The translations under genes and the position numbers were made by a program. A stretch of 64,000 nucleotides of DNA, from NCBI RefSeq assembly GCF_027570075.1, contig NZ_JAKMUS010000013.1, positions 1 through 64,000 of the forward strand, given 5' to 3'. The notes below the pieces were generated by a model. That model was not told where the DNA came from, did no database searches, and worked only from the letters and a program-made list of their open reading frames with translations. This stretch comes from Corynebacterium meitnerae. Lineage in GTDB: Bacteria > Actinomycetota > Actinomycetes > Mycobacteriales > Mycobacteriaceae. Below, piece after piece: positions 18,551-29,201 of this stretch. How positions within the stretch are numbered: the stretch's first letter is position 1; every line of letters begins with the position of its first letter.

Positions 18551-19051
18551 ATGAGCACGGCACACGATGATGAAGAACACGTAATCGTCGATGCTGCCGT
18601 ACCCGATCCCAGCGATGCTCAGCCAACAGCGCGTTCCAAGCCGCGAAAGAAGCTGTTTCACCGCCGTGCGCAGTTGATCACCAGTGCCCAACGTTCCGCT
18701 GCAGAAAATCGCCGCTCGCGCGAGACGAAGTATCTGATCATGCAGGGGCTTCGCATCCCATTCGTATTGCTCTCCATCGCCGCGGTGCTGTGGTGGAACA
18801 ACTGGTGGCTCGCCATCCTCTTCTTTTGTATCTCTATTCCATTGCCATGGATTTCTGTCGTCGTGGCGAATGACAGCAATGAGAAGCGTGATACCCGCAC
18901 GCAGAATGTATACAAGCCCGCTGCGGTCCGTCATCAGATGCTTGTCGCTCAACAGCAAGCCCAGCTCACATCTGGGAGTGCCGAGGGTAATGGCAGTGAT
19001 GGCATGGATGGCACAGATCCAGGCACAATCGACCATGTTGAAGGTGCGTAG
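18551..19051 (+). CDS. DUF3099 domain-containing membrane protein
   Basis: A 166-residue protein with two transmembrane segments in a hairpin (about 72-110, GLRIPFVLLSIAAVLWW and LAILFFCISIPLPWISVV). Charged cytosolic regions lie on both sides and the C-terminal tail is Gln/Gly-rich. The DUF3099 family is actinobacterial and has no assigned function. The basic segment RSKPRKKLFHRRAQLITSAQR before the helices follows the positive-inside rule. It is divergent from DUF3039, 57 bases apart. Confidence 0.75.
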   Translation: MSTAHDDEEHVIVDAAVPDPSDAQPTARSKPRKKLFHRRAQLITSAQRSAAENRRSRETKYLIMQGLRIPFVLLSIAAVLWWNNWWLAILFFCISIPLPWISVVVANDSNEKRDTRTQNVYKPAAVRHQMLVAQQQAQLTSGSAEGNGSDGMDGTDPGTIDHVEGA

Positions 19052-19108
19052 GGTTTCAACACTGCACACCCGCGCCGTGCACCGTCCAGTTCGTAGAAAG
19101 GGGCCTTC

Positions 19109-20644
19109 GTGTCCGCAGCTTTTCCCGCAGACTTTGCCCGTGAGTTGACCCGCGAGTTGCGGGAAGCAGGGCTCACTGCCGATTCCATCGCCGCTCATCT
19201 CGGCCCGGATGCGACCGATGCGCTCTACCGCGGTGAACCCGGCGCGGTCTTGGCTGCATGCGACGGTTCACGTTTGTCAGAACTCATTCGCTTCTTCCTC
19301 GTGCGCCATCCTTTCTCCCAGGCGGAGCTCGCTGAAATACTGTCGCCGCGACTCATTGAGGTGCTTATCGACGCCGCGTGGATCACCCCAACCACTTCCG
19401 GTGATGTTGTTGTCGCGGTGGATGTCCGCCCACACGTGATCGCGGGCGAGGACCAGTTTGTGTTCTCCGATTGTGATGCGTCGGTGACGCAGCATATTCC
19501 GGGCCCTGATCACGTCTTGGGTGTTGGTGCAGCGAGTTTGTCTTTGCTGTCCGCTACCCCACTGACCCCCGTGGAATCTGTCTTGGACCTTGGTACTGGT
19601 TCAGGCGTGCAGGCCTTGGCGCAGTCCGGCTGCGCGGAGCGCGTGGTGGCGACGGATGTTCATGCGCGTGCACTCGACTTTGCTCGCGCAACGATGGCTG
19701 GCGCTGGCGTCACCAACGTGGACATCCGTGAAGGTGCCTGGTTTGAACCTGTTAAGGGCGAGAAATTTGAGCGCATCGTGGCTAACCCACCGTTCGTGGT
19801 GGGTCTGCCGGCAATCGGCCACGTGTATCGGGATTCTGGTCTGAATCTGGATGGCGCCAGTGAACTCGTGGTCAACCATGTGCCTGAGCACCTCGCACCG
19901 AATGGCACTGCATTCATTCTGGGTGCGTGGATTCACGCCGAAGATGAGCCGTGGGAGCGTCGTGTTGCATCGTGGTTCCCCCAAACCGGAGTGTCTGCGT
20001 GGGTGTGTCAGCGTGATGTCGTTGATCCCGCTTTGTATGTGTCCACGTGGCTGAAGGATGAATCCATTGATCCACGCTCGGTGGAGGGGATTGAGCGCAC
20101 CCAAGCATGGCTGAAGCACTTCCGTGATGCAGGCGTTCGTGCCGTGGGCTTCGGCTGGATCTTTATTCGGGATATCGGTGATGCACCGAGCGAGCTCACC
20201 TTTGAAACTTTGGATCAACCTTTTACTGATCCGCTGGGTCCTGAGGTGGAGGAATACTTCACTCGGATGGAGTGGCTGCGCGGTTCCACCCAGGAGGACA
20301 TCTTGGAGTCCCGTTATGCCGTGCGCCCCGGTATTGCGTTGGAGGATGTCAGTCTCGCCGATGCGGACAGTGGCATGGGCTTTACCCCGAAGGTGAAGCG
20401 TTTGACGCGTACGGACGGCCCTCGCTTCACCCATGACATCGACGATGCTGTTGCTTCCATTGTTTCCGGTTTGAACCCCCATGGGTTGCCGCTACGGGAA
20501 ATCGTGTCTTTGTGGTCGGCAGCGAATGGTCTTGCTGATGAGCAGGAAGAAGTACTCGCTGGTGAAGCCGCGGGCATCATCGTTGACCTCATCCGCCATG
20601 GCTGTGTTTTGCCCGCTGACCTCATTGACCTCGTACACGCTTAA
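19109..20644 (+). CDS. Class I SAM-dependent methyltransferase (HemK/RlmG-like NPPF type)
   Basis: A 511-residue protein. An N-terminal helical domain (about 1-150) precedes a methyltransferase core with VLDLGTGSGVQALAQSG (SAM motif I, about 155-171) and FERIVANPPFVVG (about 223-235). The NPPF motif is typical of enzymes methylating amide or base nitrogens (PrmC, RsmC, RlmG). The C-terminal 200 residues are specific to actinobacterial homologues. The substrate is unknown. The GTG has GAAAGG upstream. It is followed closely by dtd, suggesting a translation-related operon. An exact 11-mer repeat occurs at 19363. Confidence 0.8.
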   Translation: MSAAFPADFARELTRELREAGLTADSIAAHLGPDATDALYRGEPGAVLAACDGSRLSELIRFFLVRHPFSQAELAEILSPRLIEVLIDAAWITPTTSGDVVVAVDVRPHVIAGEDQFVFSDCDASVTQHIPGPDHVLGVGAASLSLLSATPLTPVESVLDLGTGSGVQALAQSGCAERVVATDVHARALDFARATMAGAGVTNVDIREGAWFEPVKGEKFERIVANPPFVVGLPAIGHVYRDSGLNLDGASELVVNHVPEHLAPNGTAFILGAWIHAEDEPWERRVASWFPQTGVSAWVCQRDVVDPALYVSTWLKDESIDPRSVEGIERTQAWLKHFRDAGVRAVGFGWIFIRDIGDAPSELTFETLDQPFTDPLGPEVEEYFTRMEWLRGSTQEDILESRYAVRPGIALEDVSLADADSGMGFTPKVKRLTRTDGPRFTHDIDDAVASIVSGLNPHGLPLREIVSLWSAANGLADEQEEVLAGEAAGIIVDLIRHGCVLPADLIDLVHA

Positions 20645-20659
20645 AGGAGCTCTCACACC

Positions 20660-21094
20660 ATGAAAGCTGTATTAACTCGTGTTACCCAAGCATCCGTGAC
20701 CGTTGATGGTGAGGTTGTGGGTGCCATTGACTGCCCCGATACCGGTGGCATCCTTGCCCTCGTTGGCGTGGGTCGCAATGACAGCGACGATGCGTGGGAG
20801 GTGATGGCCCGCAAGATCGCGGAGCTTCGCATTTTGGATGGTGAAGTCTCCGTTGAAGATGCCGGCGCACCCGTGCTGTTGGTCAGCCAATTCACCCTCA
20901 TGGGACAAACGAAGAAAGGTCGCCGCCCTTCGTGGTCTGAAGCAGCGCCGGGTGATGTCGCTGAACCCGTGATTGCCAAGATCGCGCAGGCCTTGGCGGA
21001 GCGTGGCATTCACGTTGAACAGGGTCGCTTCGGCGCGATGATGGACGTCGCTTCAGTGAACTCGGGACCTTTCACGGTTCTTGTTGAATGTTGA
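20660..21094 (+). CDS. dtd: D-aminoacyl-tRNA deacylase
   Basis: A 144-residue enzyme that hydrolyses D-amino acids (and glycine) mischarged on tRNA. The active-site motifs are [20 protein letters not shown] and the cross-subunit [11 protein letters not shown] near the C-terminus. The length is normal for Dtd. The ATG has AAAGGAG upstream, and the gene follows the methyltransferase by 15 bases. Confidence 0.95.
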   Translation: MKAVLTRVTQASVTVDGEVVGAIDCPDTGGILALVGVGRNDSDDAWEVMARKIAELRILDGEVSVEDAGAPVLLVSQFTLMGQTKKGRRPSWSEAAPGDVAEPVIAKIAQALAERGIHVEQGRFGAMMDVASVNSGPFTVLVEC

Positions 21095-21189
21095 GTGTTT
21101 GCTGCTAGAGTCCAACACATAGTTTTACACGCGTCCGCACCCTCACCGGACCCGATATGAGCAGCATAAATAGAAGTTTCTCGAAACAG

Positions 21190-21215
21190 GGAACAAAGTT
21201 GCGTAGTCCGGCGTT
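21190..21215 (+). promoter_or_regulatory. SigH-type promoter of sigB
   Basis: GGAAC (21190-21194) and GTT (21213-21215) are separated by 18 bases, the ECF SigH/SigR pattern (GGAAT/C, about 16-20 bases, then GTT). In C. glutamicum sigB is known to be transcribed by SigH. The predicted start lies near 21220-21225, leaving a leader of about 35 bases with a good ribosome site (GAAGGAG). Confidence 0.7.
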
Positions 21216-21256
21216 ATTAGGGTAGATTCGCGAGACTTTGAAGGAGCCCGATCACA

Positions 21257-22261
21257 ATGACCCAACCCGATGTGGATCGTGTTGAAAACAGCGATGGCAA
21301 CGAGGAGAAGGTCGATCGCGGGAGCCGTCGAAACCAAACAAATGACAACCCGTCGGCAGACCTCGTTCGTGTATACCTCAACGGCATCGGCAAGACCGCT
21401 CTGTTGAACGCCGAAGAAGAGGTGGAGCTTGCCCAGCAGATCGAGGTTGGGCTCTACGCCCAGCGTTTGCTCGATGATCCTGAGGTCAAACTCACCCGCG
21501 CGAAGACCCGCGATTTGAAGATTTTGGCGAAGGAGGGCCGCAAGGCTCGTTCTCATCTTCTTGAGGCAAACCTGCGTCTCGTCGTCTCCTTGGCCAAGCG
21601 CTACACCGGCCGCGGTATGCCGCTGCTGGACCTCATTCAAGAGGGCAACTTGGGTCTCATCCGCGCGATGGAGAAATTCGATTACGCCAAGGGCTTCAAG
21701 TTCTCCACCTACGCCACATGGTGGATCCGCCAGGCTATTACCCGCGGTATGGCTGATCAGTCCCGCACGATCCGCCTCCCAGTCCATTTGGTGGAGCAGG
21801 TGAACAAGCTGTCGCGCATTCGCCGTGAGATGTACCAGTCCCTAGGCCGTGAGCCAACGAATGAGGAGCTCTCGGAGGAATCCGGCATCGAGGAAGCCAA
21901 GATCGAGATGCTGCTGCGTCAATCCCGCGATCCGGTGAGCTTGGATATGCCGGTGGGTGCGGATGAGGAAGCACCGTTGGGCGACTTCATTGAGGATGCG
22001 GAAGCAGCAGACGCCGAAGATGCTGTGGTCTCAGCCCTGCGCCACGATGACATCAATGACGTGATCGGTGGCCTGGAACAGCGCGAGCAGGACGTGATTC
22101 GCTTGCGTTACGGCCTCGATGATGGCGTGCCGCGCACCCTCGACCAGATTGGCCGCAAGTTTGGTCTGTCCCGCGAACGGGTCCGCCAGATTGAACGCGA
22201 AGTGATGAGCAAGCTTCGCGCTGGTGAACGCGCAGATCGCCTGCGTGATTACGCGCTGTAA
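21257..22261 (+). CDS. sigB: RNA polymerase sigma factor SigB (group 2)
   Basis: A 334-residue primary-like sigma factor. It lacks the long N-terminal extension of SigA but keeps regions 1.2 to 4.2: [61 protein letters not shown] and the C-terminal helix-turn-helix [19 protein letters not shown]. SigB serves transition-phase and stress genes. Its order sigB-dtxR-galE is the classical corynebacterial arrangement, and it has a SigH-type promoter. Confidence 0.95.
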   Translation: MTQPDVDRVENSDGNEEKVDRGSRRNQTNDNPSADLVRVYLNGIGKTALLNAEEEVELAQQIEVGLYAQRLLDDPEVKLTRAKTRDLKILAKEGRKARSHLLEANLRLVVSLAKRYTGRGMPLLDLIQEGNLGLIRAMEKFDYAKGFKFSTYATWWIRQAITRGMADQSRTIRLPVHLVEQVNKLSRIRREMYQSLGREPTNEELSEESGIEEAKIEMLLRQSRDPVSLDMPVGADEEAPLGDFIEDAEAADAEDAVVSALRHDDINDVIGGLEQREQDVIRLRYGLDDGVPRTLDQIGRKFGLSRERVRQIEREVMSKLRAGERADRLRDYAL

Positions 22262-22280
22262 AAGACAAATACATTCGCTT

Positions 22281-22319
22281 CACCCGGTCGGCCCTTATCG
22301 GGGTGAAAACGGCCGGGTG
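22281..22319 (+). terminator. Hairpin after sigB
   Basis: CACCCGG (22281-22287) pairs with CCGGGTG (22313-22319), with further internal pairing possible. It lies in the gap between sigB and dtxR without a clear T-run, so it may attenuate rather than stop transcription. Confidence 0.35.
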
Positions 22320-22406
22320 TTCGCCTGTCATACGCCCCGACATAACCCCGATTCGGCTACCATGGGCCGAAGTTTGTCCTGTGATGAGCCTAAAAGGATA
22401 TCTACT

Positions 22407-23099
22407 GTGAGAGATCTGGTTGACACCACCGAGATGTACCTGCGCACGGTCTATGAGCTGGAGGAAGAAGGCATTATTCCTCTTCGTGCGCGGATCGCTG
22501 AACGTTTGGACCAGTCCGGTCCCACGGTGTCGCAGACGGTGGCCCGAATGGAGCGTGACGGCCTGATCATCGTTGAGCATGACCGCTCCTTGTCCCTCAC
22601 TCCACGCGGCCGCGAGCTGGCTACGTCGGTGATGCGTAAGCACCGTTTGGCTGAGCGCCTGCTCACGGATGTCTTGGGCCTGGATCTCAGCAAGGTGCAC
22701 GCCGAAGCATGCCGTTGGGAGCATGTGATGAGTGAAGAGGTGGAGCGCAAGCTTATCGACGTGTTGGAGGACCCAACCCGCTCCCCCTTCGGCAACCCGA
22801 TCCCCGCGCTGGATGAGTTGGGGTATGAGGCCACGCAGGAAAATGATCTCGGCGTGCGCGTTAATGAATTGGACCTGAGCAACCCGGTGAAGGCTGAGGT
22901 TGTCCAGATCAATGAGATTCTGCAGCTGGATTCTGAGCAGTACTCCTCGATCTGCCGTTTTGGCATTAACCGTGGTTCCAAGGTCACTCTGGCTGCTAAG
23001 CCGAACGGTGCCGTCACTGTGATCACTGACAATGACGGTGAAGTTGAGCTGACACCGGATCTCGTTCACGCACTGCGCGTGAAGAAGCTGGAGGGCTAG
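22407..23099 (+). CDS. dtxR: Iron-dependent transcriptional regulator DtxR
   Basis: A 230-residue metal-dependent repressor. It starts [20 protein letters not shown], and GTG 22407 has AAAGGA eight bases upstream. All metal ligands known from C. diphtheriae DtxR fall at the same numbers: M10, C102, E105 and H106 (site 2) and H79, E83 and H98 (site 1). The winged helix-turn-helix is residues about 24-64 ([18 protein letters not shown]). A C-terminal SH3-like domain is present (about 150-228), with a linker unlike the C. diphtheriae one. It represses iron-uptake genes when ferrous iron is plentiful. A DtxR-like box precedes the HtaA-domain gene at 58568. Confidence 0.97.
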   Translation: MRDLVDTTEMYLRTVYELEEEGIIPLRARIAERLDQSGPTVSQTVARMERDGLIIVEHDRSLSLTPRGRELATSVMRKHRLAERLLTDVLGLDLSKVHAEACRWEHVMSEEVERKLIDVLEDPTRSPFGNPIPALDELGYEATQENDLGVRVNELDLSNPVKAEVVQINEILQLDSEQYSSICRFGINRGSKVTLAAKPNGAVTVITDNDGEVELTPDLVHALRVKKLEG

Positions 23100-23103
23100 A
23101 ACC

Positions 23104-24066
23104 ATGGCTCAGCTCGTTGTCACCGGCGGCGCCGGCTACGTGGGAAGCGTGTGCACGAAGGTCCTCGTGGACGCTGGCCATGATGTCACCGTTGTGGATA
23201 ATTTCTCCACCGGTAACCGCGATGCGGTTGTCCCAGGTGTGAAGCTCGTCGAGGGTGATATCAACGATGTCATCGATGATGTCCTCTCCGGCAGCAACGT
23301 TGATGGTGTTCTTCACTTCGCGGCACGCTCCCTCGTGGGTGAATCCGTGGAGAAGCCAGATGAGTACTGGCGCGATAATTTTGAGACCTCGCTGAAGCTG
23401 CTCAACTCCATGCGCGAACATGGTGTGAACTCCCTCGTGTTCTCTTCCACCGCCGCCACCTACGGCGAGCCGGAGCGAGTGCCGATTACGGAGGACATGC
23501 CAACCGCCCCCACCAACCCATACGGCGCGACGAAGCTGGCTATTGATTACGCCATCACGTCCTATGCAGCGGCATACGGTTTAGGAGCAACCAGCTTGCG
23601 CTACTTCAACGTCGCCGGTGCTTACGGTGGCTACGGTGAAAACCACGCCACCGAAACTCACCTCATTCCACTGGTCCTGCAGGTGGCGCAGGGCAAGCGC
23701 GAAAAGATCCTCATCTACGGCGATGATTGGCCGACGGCGGATGGCACGTGCGTGCGCGATTACATCCATATCCGTGATCTGGCCGATGCACACATGCTCG
23801 CCCTGGAGACAAACACTGCCGGTAAACACCGGATCTTCAACCTTGGTTCGGGTGATGGCTACTCGGTGAAGGAAGTGATTGAGTCCTGCCGCCGTGTCAC
23901 CGGACATCCCATTCCGGCTGAAGTGGCTCCCCGGCGCGCGGGCGACCCGGCAACGCTCATCGCATCCTCCGCACGCGCGAAGGATGATCTTGGGTGGTCC
24001 CCCACGCGCACCAACCTGGACACCATCGTGGCTGATGCGTGGGAGTACACCCAGGCTCGCGGCTAG
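23104..24066 (+). CDS. galE: UDP-glucose 4-epimerase
   Basis: A 320-residue short-chain dehydrogenase that interconverts UDP-glucose and UDP-galactose, supplying galactose for the cell-wall galactan. The NAD-binding motif is [11 protein letters not shown], the catalytic pair is in [11 protein letters not shown] (YxxxK), and [11 protein letters not shown] holds the catalytic Ser/Thr. It begins four bases after dtxR, with the ribosome site inside the dtxR end. Its stop interlocks with the stop of the DUF4192 gene on the opposite strand. Confidence 0.95.
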   Translation: MAQLVVTGGAGYVGSVCTKVLVDAGHDVTVVDNFSTGNRDAVVPGVKLVEGDINDVIDDVLSGSNVDGVLHFAARSLVGESVEKPDEYWRDNFETSLKLLNSMREHGVNSLVFSSTAATYGEPERVPITEDMPTAPTNPYGATKLAIDYAITSYAAAYGLGATSLRYFNVAGAYGGYGENHATETHLIPLVLQVAQGKREKILIYGDDWPTADGTCVRDYIHIRDLADAHMLALETNTAGKHRIFNLGSGDGYSVKEVIESCRRVTGHPIPAEVAPRRAGDPATLIASSARAKDDLGWSPTRTNLDTIVADAWEYTQARG

Positions 24067-25247
24067 GCTGCCTGCTCCCCCTCTCCCTCGCGGGCGAGCA
24101 ACGCCGCGCAAGCGACCTCGCAACCATCCAGGATGGTGGTGACCAACTGCTGCTGTTGCCCAGTCGCCATCACTTGAAGGCAGATCGCGGACATCGAGTG
24201 CTGGGGCATCTCCTCTTGCGCGCACGTGAGTGCCGTTGATGCCCACGAAGACAAGCCACGGCTAATAGCCACGAGTGCCCAGAGACTCAGCGCGTTCGCG
24301 CGGATGACACCGCGAAAATTCCGTGCGACTGTGATCAACGCCGTCGCTGCGGTTTCGGGGTGGTCGATCGCCTGCCCGATGAGGCAGTCCCGTAGTGGTG
24401 CCCGGTTCAGGGACACAATGAGGGCACGGAGTTCAGATTCATCTGTGAACACCTCCTCAAGCGTCGGGTGCGCATCATCCCCCACCAGTGGCAATGGCTT
24501 CACATTGCGTAAAGCACTGGCAGCGGCCCGCACGACATCGGCGGCACCGGGCTCGCATCGATCCAGCTTGCGGCACAGCTCATCGCTCTCCTTGCGGGCA
24601 GCGGCAGTCAACGCCTGCGTCTTCTTCACAACCTTTTGGTTCGTGCAGCAGTCATTCACGCAATCGAAGAACGCGAAGGTGTCCTCCCGTGTCAGAGCCG
24701 GCAAAGTGCCATTGTCACGCATCGCCTGCATCGCCGGGGAGGCAATCACCGAACCAACGATGCCGCGTTCCCATTCACTGCAGTCTGGGTCAACCTCCGG
24801 GCCGAAGATCATCCGGTACGGGGTGCCTTGGGCGATTTCGCTGACGTGCCAGCAGACGTTGATAAGCGGGTGCCCTCCTGCGCATTGAAGGCTATCTAGC
24901 TCCTCGATGGCCGTGCGTGCACTGTCTGAGTCCGGAATGCGGGTGACAATCACTGCGAAGTACATCAAGCAAGCACCGTTGAGGTGCGTGACTATTGTCT
25001 CGCGGATGTGATGAGCATGAACGAGGTCAGCACGCAGAACCGGCCCCAAAACGGGTGTATGTGGATGGTCCTCATCAGGCACAAGACCGATGAGAAGAAC
25101 GGATTCCTGGGGGTAGTAGCCCAGCGTTCCTGGAATCGTGGCGATGATGTTGGATGGGCTGTTCACCAATGGAATGTCAGACAGCCATGGGTCGAAGAAT
25201 GAATCGGACGAATTGTGTTCCCTATGCGGGTTGTGTGAATGTGTCAT
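24063..25247 (-). CDS. DUF4192 domain-containing protein
   Basis: A 394-residue actinobacterial protein of unknown function, probably cytosolic. The family motif [31 protein letters not shown] lies near residues 27-57 (first half [18 protein letters not shown]). A cysteine-containing segment [13 protein letters not shown] follows mid-protein. The start ATG 25247 is the first plausible one, with a weak GAAG upstream; the frame is open for 62 more codons without family similarity. The gene is convergent with galE and divergent from the PAC2 gene. Confidence 0.75.
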   Translation of the reverse strand: MTHSHNPHREHNSSDSFFDPWLSDIPLVNSPSNIIATIPGTLGYYPQESVLLIGLVPDEDHPHTPVLGPVLRADLVHAHHIRETIVTHLNGACLMYFAVIVTRIPDSDSARTAIEELDSLQCAGGHPLINVCWHVSEIAQGTPYRMIFGPEVDPDCSEWERGIVGSVIASPAMQAMRDNGTLPALTREDTFAFFDCVNDCCTNQKVVKKTQALTAAARKESDELCRKLDRCEPGAADVVRAAASALRNVKPLPLVGDDAHPTLEEVFTDESELRALIVSLNRAPLRDCLIGQAIDHPETAATALITVARNFRGVIRANALSLWALVAISRGLSSWASTALTCAQEEMPQHSMSAICLQVMATGQQQQLVTTILDGCEVACAALLAREGEGEQAA

Positions 25248-25309
25248 ATCTTCTTTGACTGCTTCACACCCCGCATTGGTTCCATTGCGCCGAGAATTCG
25301 TGCCGGGAG

Positions 25310-25338
25310 CCTGTGGAATCTCAGGAAAATTCCACAGG
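25310..25338. repeat. Inverted repeat CCTGTGGAAT-9-ATTCCACAGG
   Basis: A perfect ten-base inverted repeat (25310-25319 and 25329-25338) in the divergent gap between the DUF4192 and PAC2 genes. It resembles the palindrome at 41540-41570. It may be an operator or a binding site for a DnaA-like protein. Nothing else is evident in this 244-base gap. Confidence 0.6.
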
Positions 25339-25491
25339 TGCACCGTAGAACACCGGCTTTTCACAACGAATGGCCGGGATATCGCCCGCGGTCTACTGGT
25401 GGGTCCGTAAGGTGGGAATGAAACCAACGGCACTCATCGTTGTAGATGGTGATGCGTTCAGCCCATGAACGTAAGAAGGAGGATGTTTTCA

Positions 25492-26568
25492 ATGACGTCA
25501 GATGACAAGCGTCAGATGTATGAGCTGGAATACCCAGCTCCCGCCGTTGATGGCGGTGCGTCCTCCGGGCCGACATTGATTATTGCTATGCAGGGCTACG
25601 CGGACGCTGGCCATGCAGTGGAAGGTGCCGCCGGGCACCTGAAGGCGGCATTGGATTCTCGCACCGTAGCAACCTTTAACAATGACGAGTTGATTGATTA
25701 CCGCTCGCGCCGCCCGATGGTGACCATGAGCGAGCACGAGATCACAGACATGGAATCCATTGAGCTGGACATGCGTGTTCTGCGCGATTCCAAGGGCTCC
25801 TCTTTCCTGCTTCTCTCCGGCCCGGAACCAGATCTTCGCTGGGAAGCATTTTCCAAGTCGGTGGCTGATCTGGCGGATCACTTCAACGTCGATAAGGTCA
25901 TTTCGCTGTACTCCGCGCCGATGGGCGCACCTCACACGCGCCCGCTCGTTGTTTCCGCACACGGGAATGACCGGGAACTGGTGGGACCAATGTTCACCTA
26001 CGACGGGATGGTGTCCATGCCCGGTGCAGCCGCGGTGATGATTGAGCGTGAGCTGCATGCCCGTGGTCACCGCGTGGCTGGTTACACCGCTCATGTGCCG
26101 CATTATGTGTCTGCATCCCCGTATCCGCAGGCCGTGTTCCAGCTGCTGCAGTCCATCTCAGACACGTCGAAGCTGCAGTTCCCGCTGCGCTCGATTGAGC
26201 AGGATGTGGCGCGTGTTGAGCTTCAGTTGGCGCAGCAGACACGTGACTCTGAGGAGATCGCGCAGGTTGTTCATCAACTCGAGCAGCACTATGACCGGGA
26301 GATGGAGTCCTACCGCAAGAAGAATCCTCAGAAGATGATGCCGGGCGAAGCCCAGGTGCCTAGTGGTGAGGAAATTGGTGAGGCGTTTGAGAACTTCCTC
26401 GCCGCCATCGATGACCGGGATCGTGGCCGTGGTTTGGGTCCTGCCGCGGAGGATCTGATGTGGGAGCATGACCCGCAGGCGGAACTGGATACTTATGGGG
26501 ATCACGCAGAGCCCGATGACTCGGCGGACGGTGATTCTCCATCGGGCAATGACAACGACAAGGACTAG
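25492..26568 (+). CDS. PAC2 family protein
   Basis: A 358-residue member of the PAC2 (proteasome assembly chaperone 2-like) family, common in actinobacteria. Visible features are LIIAMQGYADAGHAVEGAAGHL at the start of the fold (first part LIIAMQGYADAGHAVEGA), and a helical, Glu-rich C-terminal extension (about 230-358). The ATG 25492 is preceded by AAGGAGG; an earlier in-frame ATG at 25465 lies upstream of that ribosome site. The molecular function is not established; ATP-grasp-linked or assembly roles have been proposed for relatives. Confidence 0.8.
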   Translation: MTSDDKRQMYELEYPAPAVDGGASSGPTLIIAMQGYADAGHAVEGAAGHLKAALDSRTVATFNNDELIDYRSRRPMVTMSEHEITDMESIELDMRVLRDSKGSSFLLLSGPEPDLRWEAFSKSVADLADHFNVDKVISLYSAPMGAPHTRPLVVSAHGNDRELVGPMFTYDGMVSMPGAAAVMIERELHARGHRVAGYTAHVPHYVSASPYPQAVFQLLQSISDTSKLQFPLRSIEQDVARVELQLAQQTRDSEEIAQVVHQLEQHYDREMESYRKKNPQKMMPGEAQVPSGEEIGEAFENFLAAIDDRDRGRGLGPAAEDLMWEHDPQAELDTYGDHAEPDDSADGDSPSGNDNDKD

Positions 26569-26592
26569 CGGCAACAAAGCCGGGTAATCAGG

Positions 26593-29166
26593 TTGACAGA
26601 AGCAGGACAAGCGGTGGTTCCGGAAACACTCGGTGACAAGCTGAAGGACTTGGATGACGTTCCCGCATCGCTTTTCGACGATGCTGTGTGGGACACCTTC
26701 ATCCACTGGACCCAATCGCGTGGCATCAACCTCTACCCGGCACAAGAGGAAGCATCCCTCGCTGTGCTAGCCGGCGACAACGTCATCCTGGCTACTCCGA
26801 CGGGCTCCGGTAAATCCATGGTGGCCAATGCCGCCCACTTCATTGCCATGGCCCGTGGTCAGCGCACCTTTTACACCGCGCCGATTAAGGCTTTGGTGAG
26901 TGAGAAGTTCTTTGCGCTGTGTGAGATCTTTGGCCCGGAAAATGTCGGGATGATGACGGGTGATGCCACCGTCAACGGGCACGCACCGATCATTGCCGCG
27001 ACTGCTGAGATCGTGGCCAACATCGCGCTCCGCGAAGGCAAGAACTCCGATATCCGCCAGGTGGTGATGGATGAGTTCCACTACTACTCCGACCCAGAGC
27101 GCGGCTGGGCATGGCAGGTTCCGCTTCTGGAGCTGCCTCAGGCTCAGTTCCTCCTCATGTCCGCCACCCTCGGAGACACGGCGTGGTTGGAGGAGGACCT
27201 CACCCGCCGCACCGGCCGTGACACGACCTTCGTCGGAGGCTCCGAGCGTCCTGTCCCCCTGGACTTCCACTACGTGTTCACCCCTGTGCACGAGACGATC
27301 GAGGAGCTGCTGGGAGACGGCAAGGCTCCGGTGTACGTCGTGCACTTCTCCCAGCGTGAAGCCACAGAACGCGCGCAGGCCCTCACCTCGATCCCCATGG
27401 TCTCGGCCGAGGAGAAGGAAGAGATCCGGGAAGCCATCGGCGATTTCCGCTTCACCACCACCTTCGGCAAAACACTGTCCAAGCTGCTGCGCCGCGGTAT
27501 TGGTATCCACCACGCGGGCATGCTGCCCAAGTACCGCCGCTTGGTTGAGCGCCTTGCCCAGGCCGGACACTTGAAGGTCATCTGTGGCACGGACACCCTC
27601 GGCGTGGGCATCAATGTCCCGATTCGCACGGTGCTCATGACTGGCCTGGCTAAATTCGACGGCACCCGCCAGCGCATTGTGAAGTCGCGTGAATTCCACC
27701 AGATCGCTGGCCGTGCTGGTCGCGCCGGCTTTGATACAGAAGGCACCGTGATCGTCGAGGCCCCTGAGCACGAGATTGAGAACGTGAAGCTACGTCGCAA
27801 GGCTGGGGATGACCCGAAGAAGCTGAAGAAGATCCGCAAGAAGTCAGCCCGCGATGGGGAGATCTCGTGGTCCGAGAGCACCTTCCAGCGCCTTACCCAA
27901 GCCGAGCCAGAGGAGCTGACCAGCCAATTCCAGGTGTCTAACTCCATGCTGCTCAATGTTGTTGCGCGCCCCGGGGACGGCTACGAGCACATGAAGAACC
28001 TGCTGCGCGGCAACCACGACACGCGCGCGAAACAGAACAAGGACATCCTCACTGCGCTGGATCTTTTCCGCGGTCTCATCGCCGCCGGTGTGGTGGAGCG
28101 GACCCCTGACTCGCCTGCATTCCGGCCGTACACCCTCACCGCAGAGTTGGATCGGGATTTCGCTCTGAACCAGCCGTTGTCGCCCTTCGCTTTGGCGTTT
28201 CTTTCCCTGCTGGATCCGGCGTCGGAAAGCTATGACCTTGATGTCATCTCCGCTTTCGAGGCAATCTTGGATGATCCGCGCCAGCTGTTGCAGGCCCAGC
28301 AAACGAAGGAGCGCGGCGAGGAGATCGCAGCACTGAAGGCCGAGGGCGTGGATTACACCGAGCGCATGGCACTCATCGAGGATGTGACGTACCCCCAGCC
28401 ACTCAAAGACGAACTGGAAGAGGCTTTTGAAACCTTCGCGCAGGGCAACCCGTGGGCGAAAGAATTCGAGCTCTCCCCCAAGTCCGTTGTGCGCGACATG
28501 ATTGAGCACGCGATGACGTTCTCCGATGTCATTGCCACCTACGGTCTCGCGCGCAGCGAAGGCGTGGTCCTGCGCTACCTCACCGACGCGTGGCGCACAC
28601 TGTCGCATTCCATCCCCGATGCGTATATGACGGAGCGGCTCGATGACATCATCGTGTGGCTCGGTGAGCTCATCCGCCAGGTCGATTCTTCACTTATCGA
28701 CGAATGGGCCCACATGAACGACGAATCCACCCCCATCAGCCGCGACGACCTGGAGCGCGAGCTGGCTTTCGGTGTGGAAGATCCCACGGCTCTCACCGCC
28801 AACCGCCGCGCCTTCACCATCATGGTGCGCAATTACTTCTTCCGCCTGGTTGAGCTCTTTGCCTACGAGAAGGAGAAGGACCTGGCCGGCATGCTGGATT
28901 ACATGGATCTGGCAGATCAGCCGGATTGGCCGGCGCTCATGGATGACTACTTCGATGAGTACGACGATGTGGAGCTCGACGGCGATGCTCGTGGCCCTGA
29001 GTTCTTCTCCCTCACCGAAACAGAGGGCCGCGAGTGGACTGTCACTCAGATCATCAAAGACCCTGAGGGTGACAATGCATTCCAGTTGCACGGCACCGTG
29101 GACCTTGACGCATCCGATGCGGCTGGTGAGGTGCGTCTGAGTTCCTTGGTCATGCGCCACGTGTGA
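26593..29166 (+). CDS. HelY/Ski2-like DEAD/DEAH RNA helicase with DUF3516 C-terminus
   Basis: An 857-residue superfamily II helicase. Motif I is LATPTGSGKSMVA, motif II is DEFHYYSDPERG (a DEFH variant), motif III is MSATLGDT, motif V is GTDTLGVGINVPIRTV and motif VI is QIAGRAGRAGFDTEG. The C-terminal half (about 430-857) matches the DUF3516 region of actinobacterial homologues, ending with an acidic segment. It is likely involved in RNA turnover or ribosome assembly. The TTG start is uncertain, with no clear ribosome site; GTG eight codons later is an alternative. It lies 24 bases after the PAC2 gene. Confidence 0.85.
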   Translation: MTEAGQAVVPETLGDKLKDLDDVPASLFDDAVWDTFIHWTQSRGINLYPAQEEASLAVLAGDNVILATPTGSGKSMVANAAHFIAMARGQRTFYTAPIKALVSEKFFALCEIFGPENVGMMTGDATVNGHAPIIAATAEIVANIALREGKNSDIRQVVMDEFHYYSDPERGWAWQVPLLELPQAQFLLMSATLGDTAWLEEDLTRRTGRDTTFVGGSERPVPLDFHYVFTPVHETIEELLGDGKAPVYVVHFSQREATERAQALTSIPMVSAEEKEEIREAIGDFRFTTTFGKTLSKLLRRGIGIHHAGMLPKYRRLVERLAQAGHLKVICGTDTLGVGINVPIRTVLMTGLAKFDGTRQRIVKSREFHQIAGRAGRAGFDTEGTVIVEAPEHEIENVKLRRKAGDDPKKLKKIRKKSARDGEISWSESTFQRLTQAEPEELTSQFQVSNSMLLNVVARPGDGYEHMKNLLRGNHDTRAKQNKDILTALDLFRGLIAAGVVERTPDSPAFRPYTLTAELDRDFALNQPLSPFALAFLSLLDPASESYDLDVISAFEAILDDPRQLLQAQQTKERGEEIAALKAEGVDYTERMALIEDVTYPQPLKDELEEAFETFAQGNPWAKEFELSPKSVVRDMIEHAMTFSDVIATYGLARSEGVVLRYLTDAWRTLSHSIPDAYMTERLDDIIVWLGELIRQVDSSLIDEWAHMNDESTPISRDDLERELAFGVEDPTALTANRRAFTIMVRNYFFRLVELFAYEKEKDLAGMLDYMDLADQPDWPALMDDYFDEYDDVELDGDARGPEFFSLTETEGREWTVTQIIKDPEGDNAFQLHGTVDLDASDAAGEVRLSSLVMRHV

Positions 29167-29201
29167 GTGTGAAAGTTTTTCTTTAATTTCGGCACAAAAA
29201 C

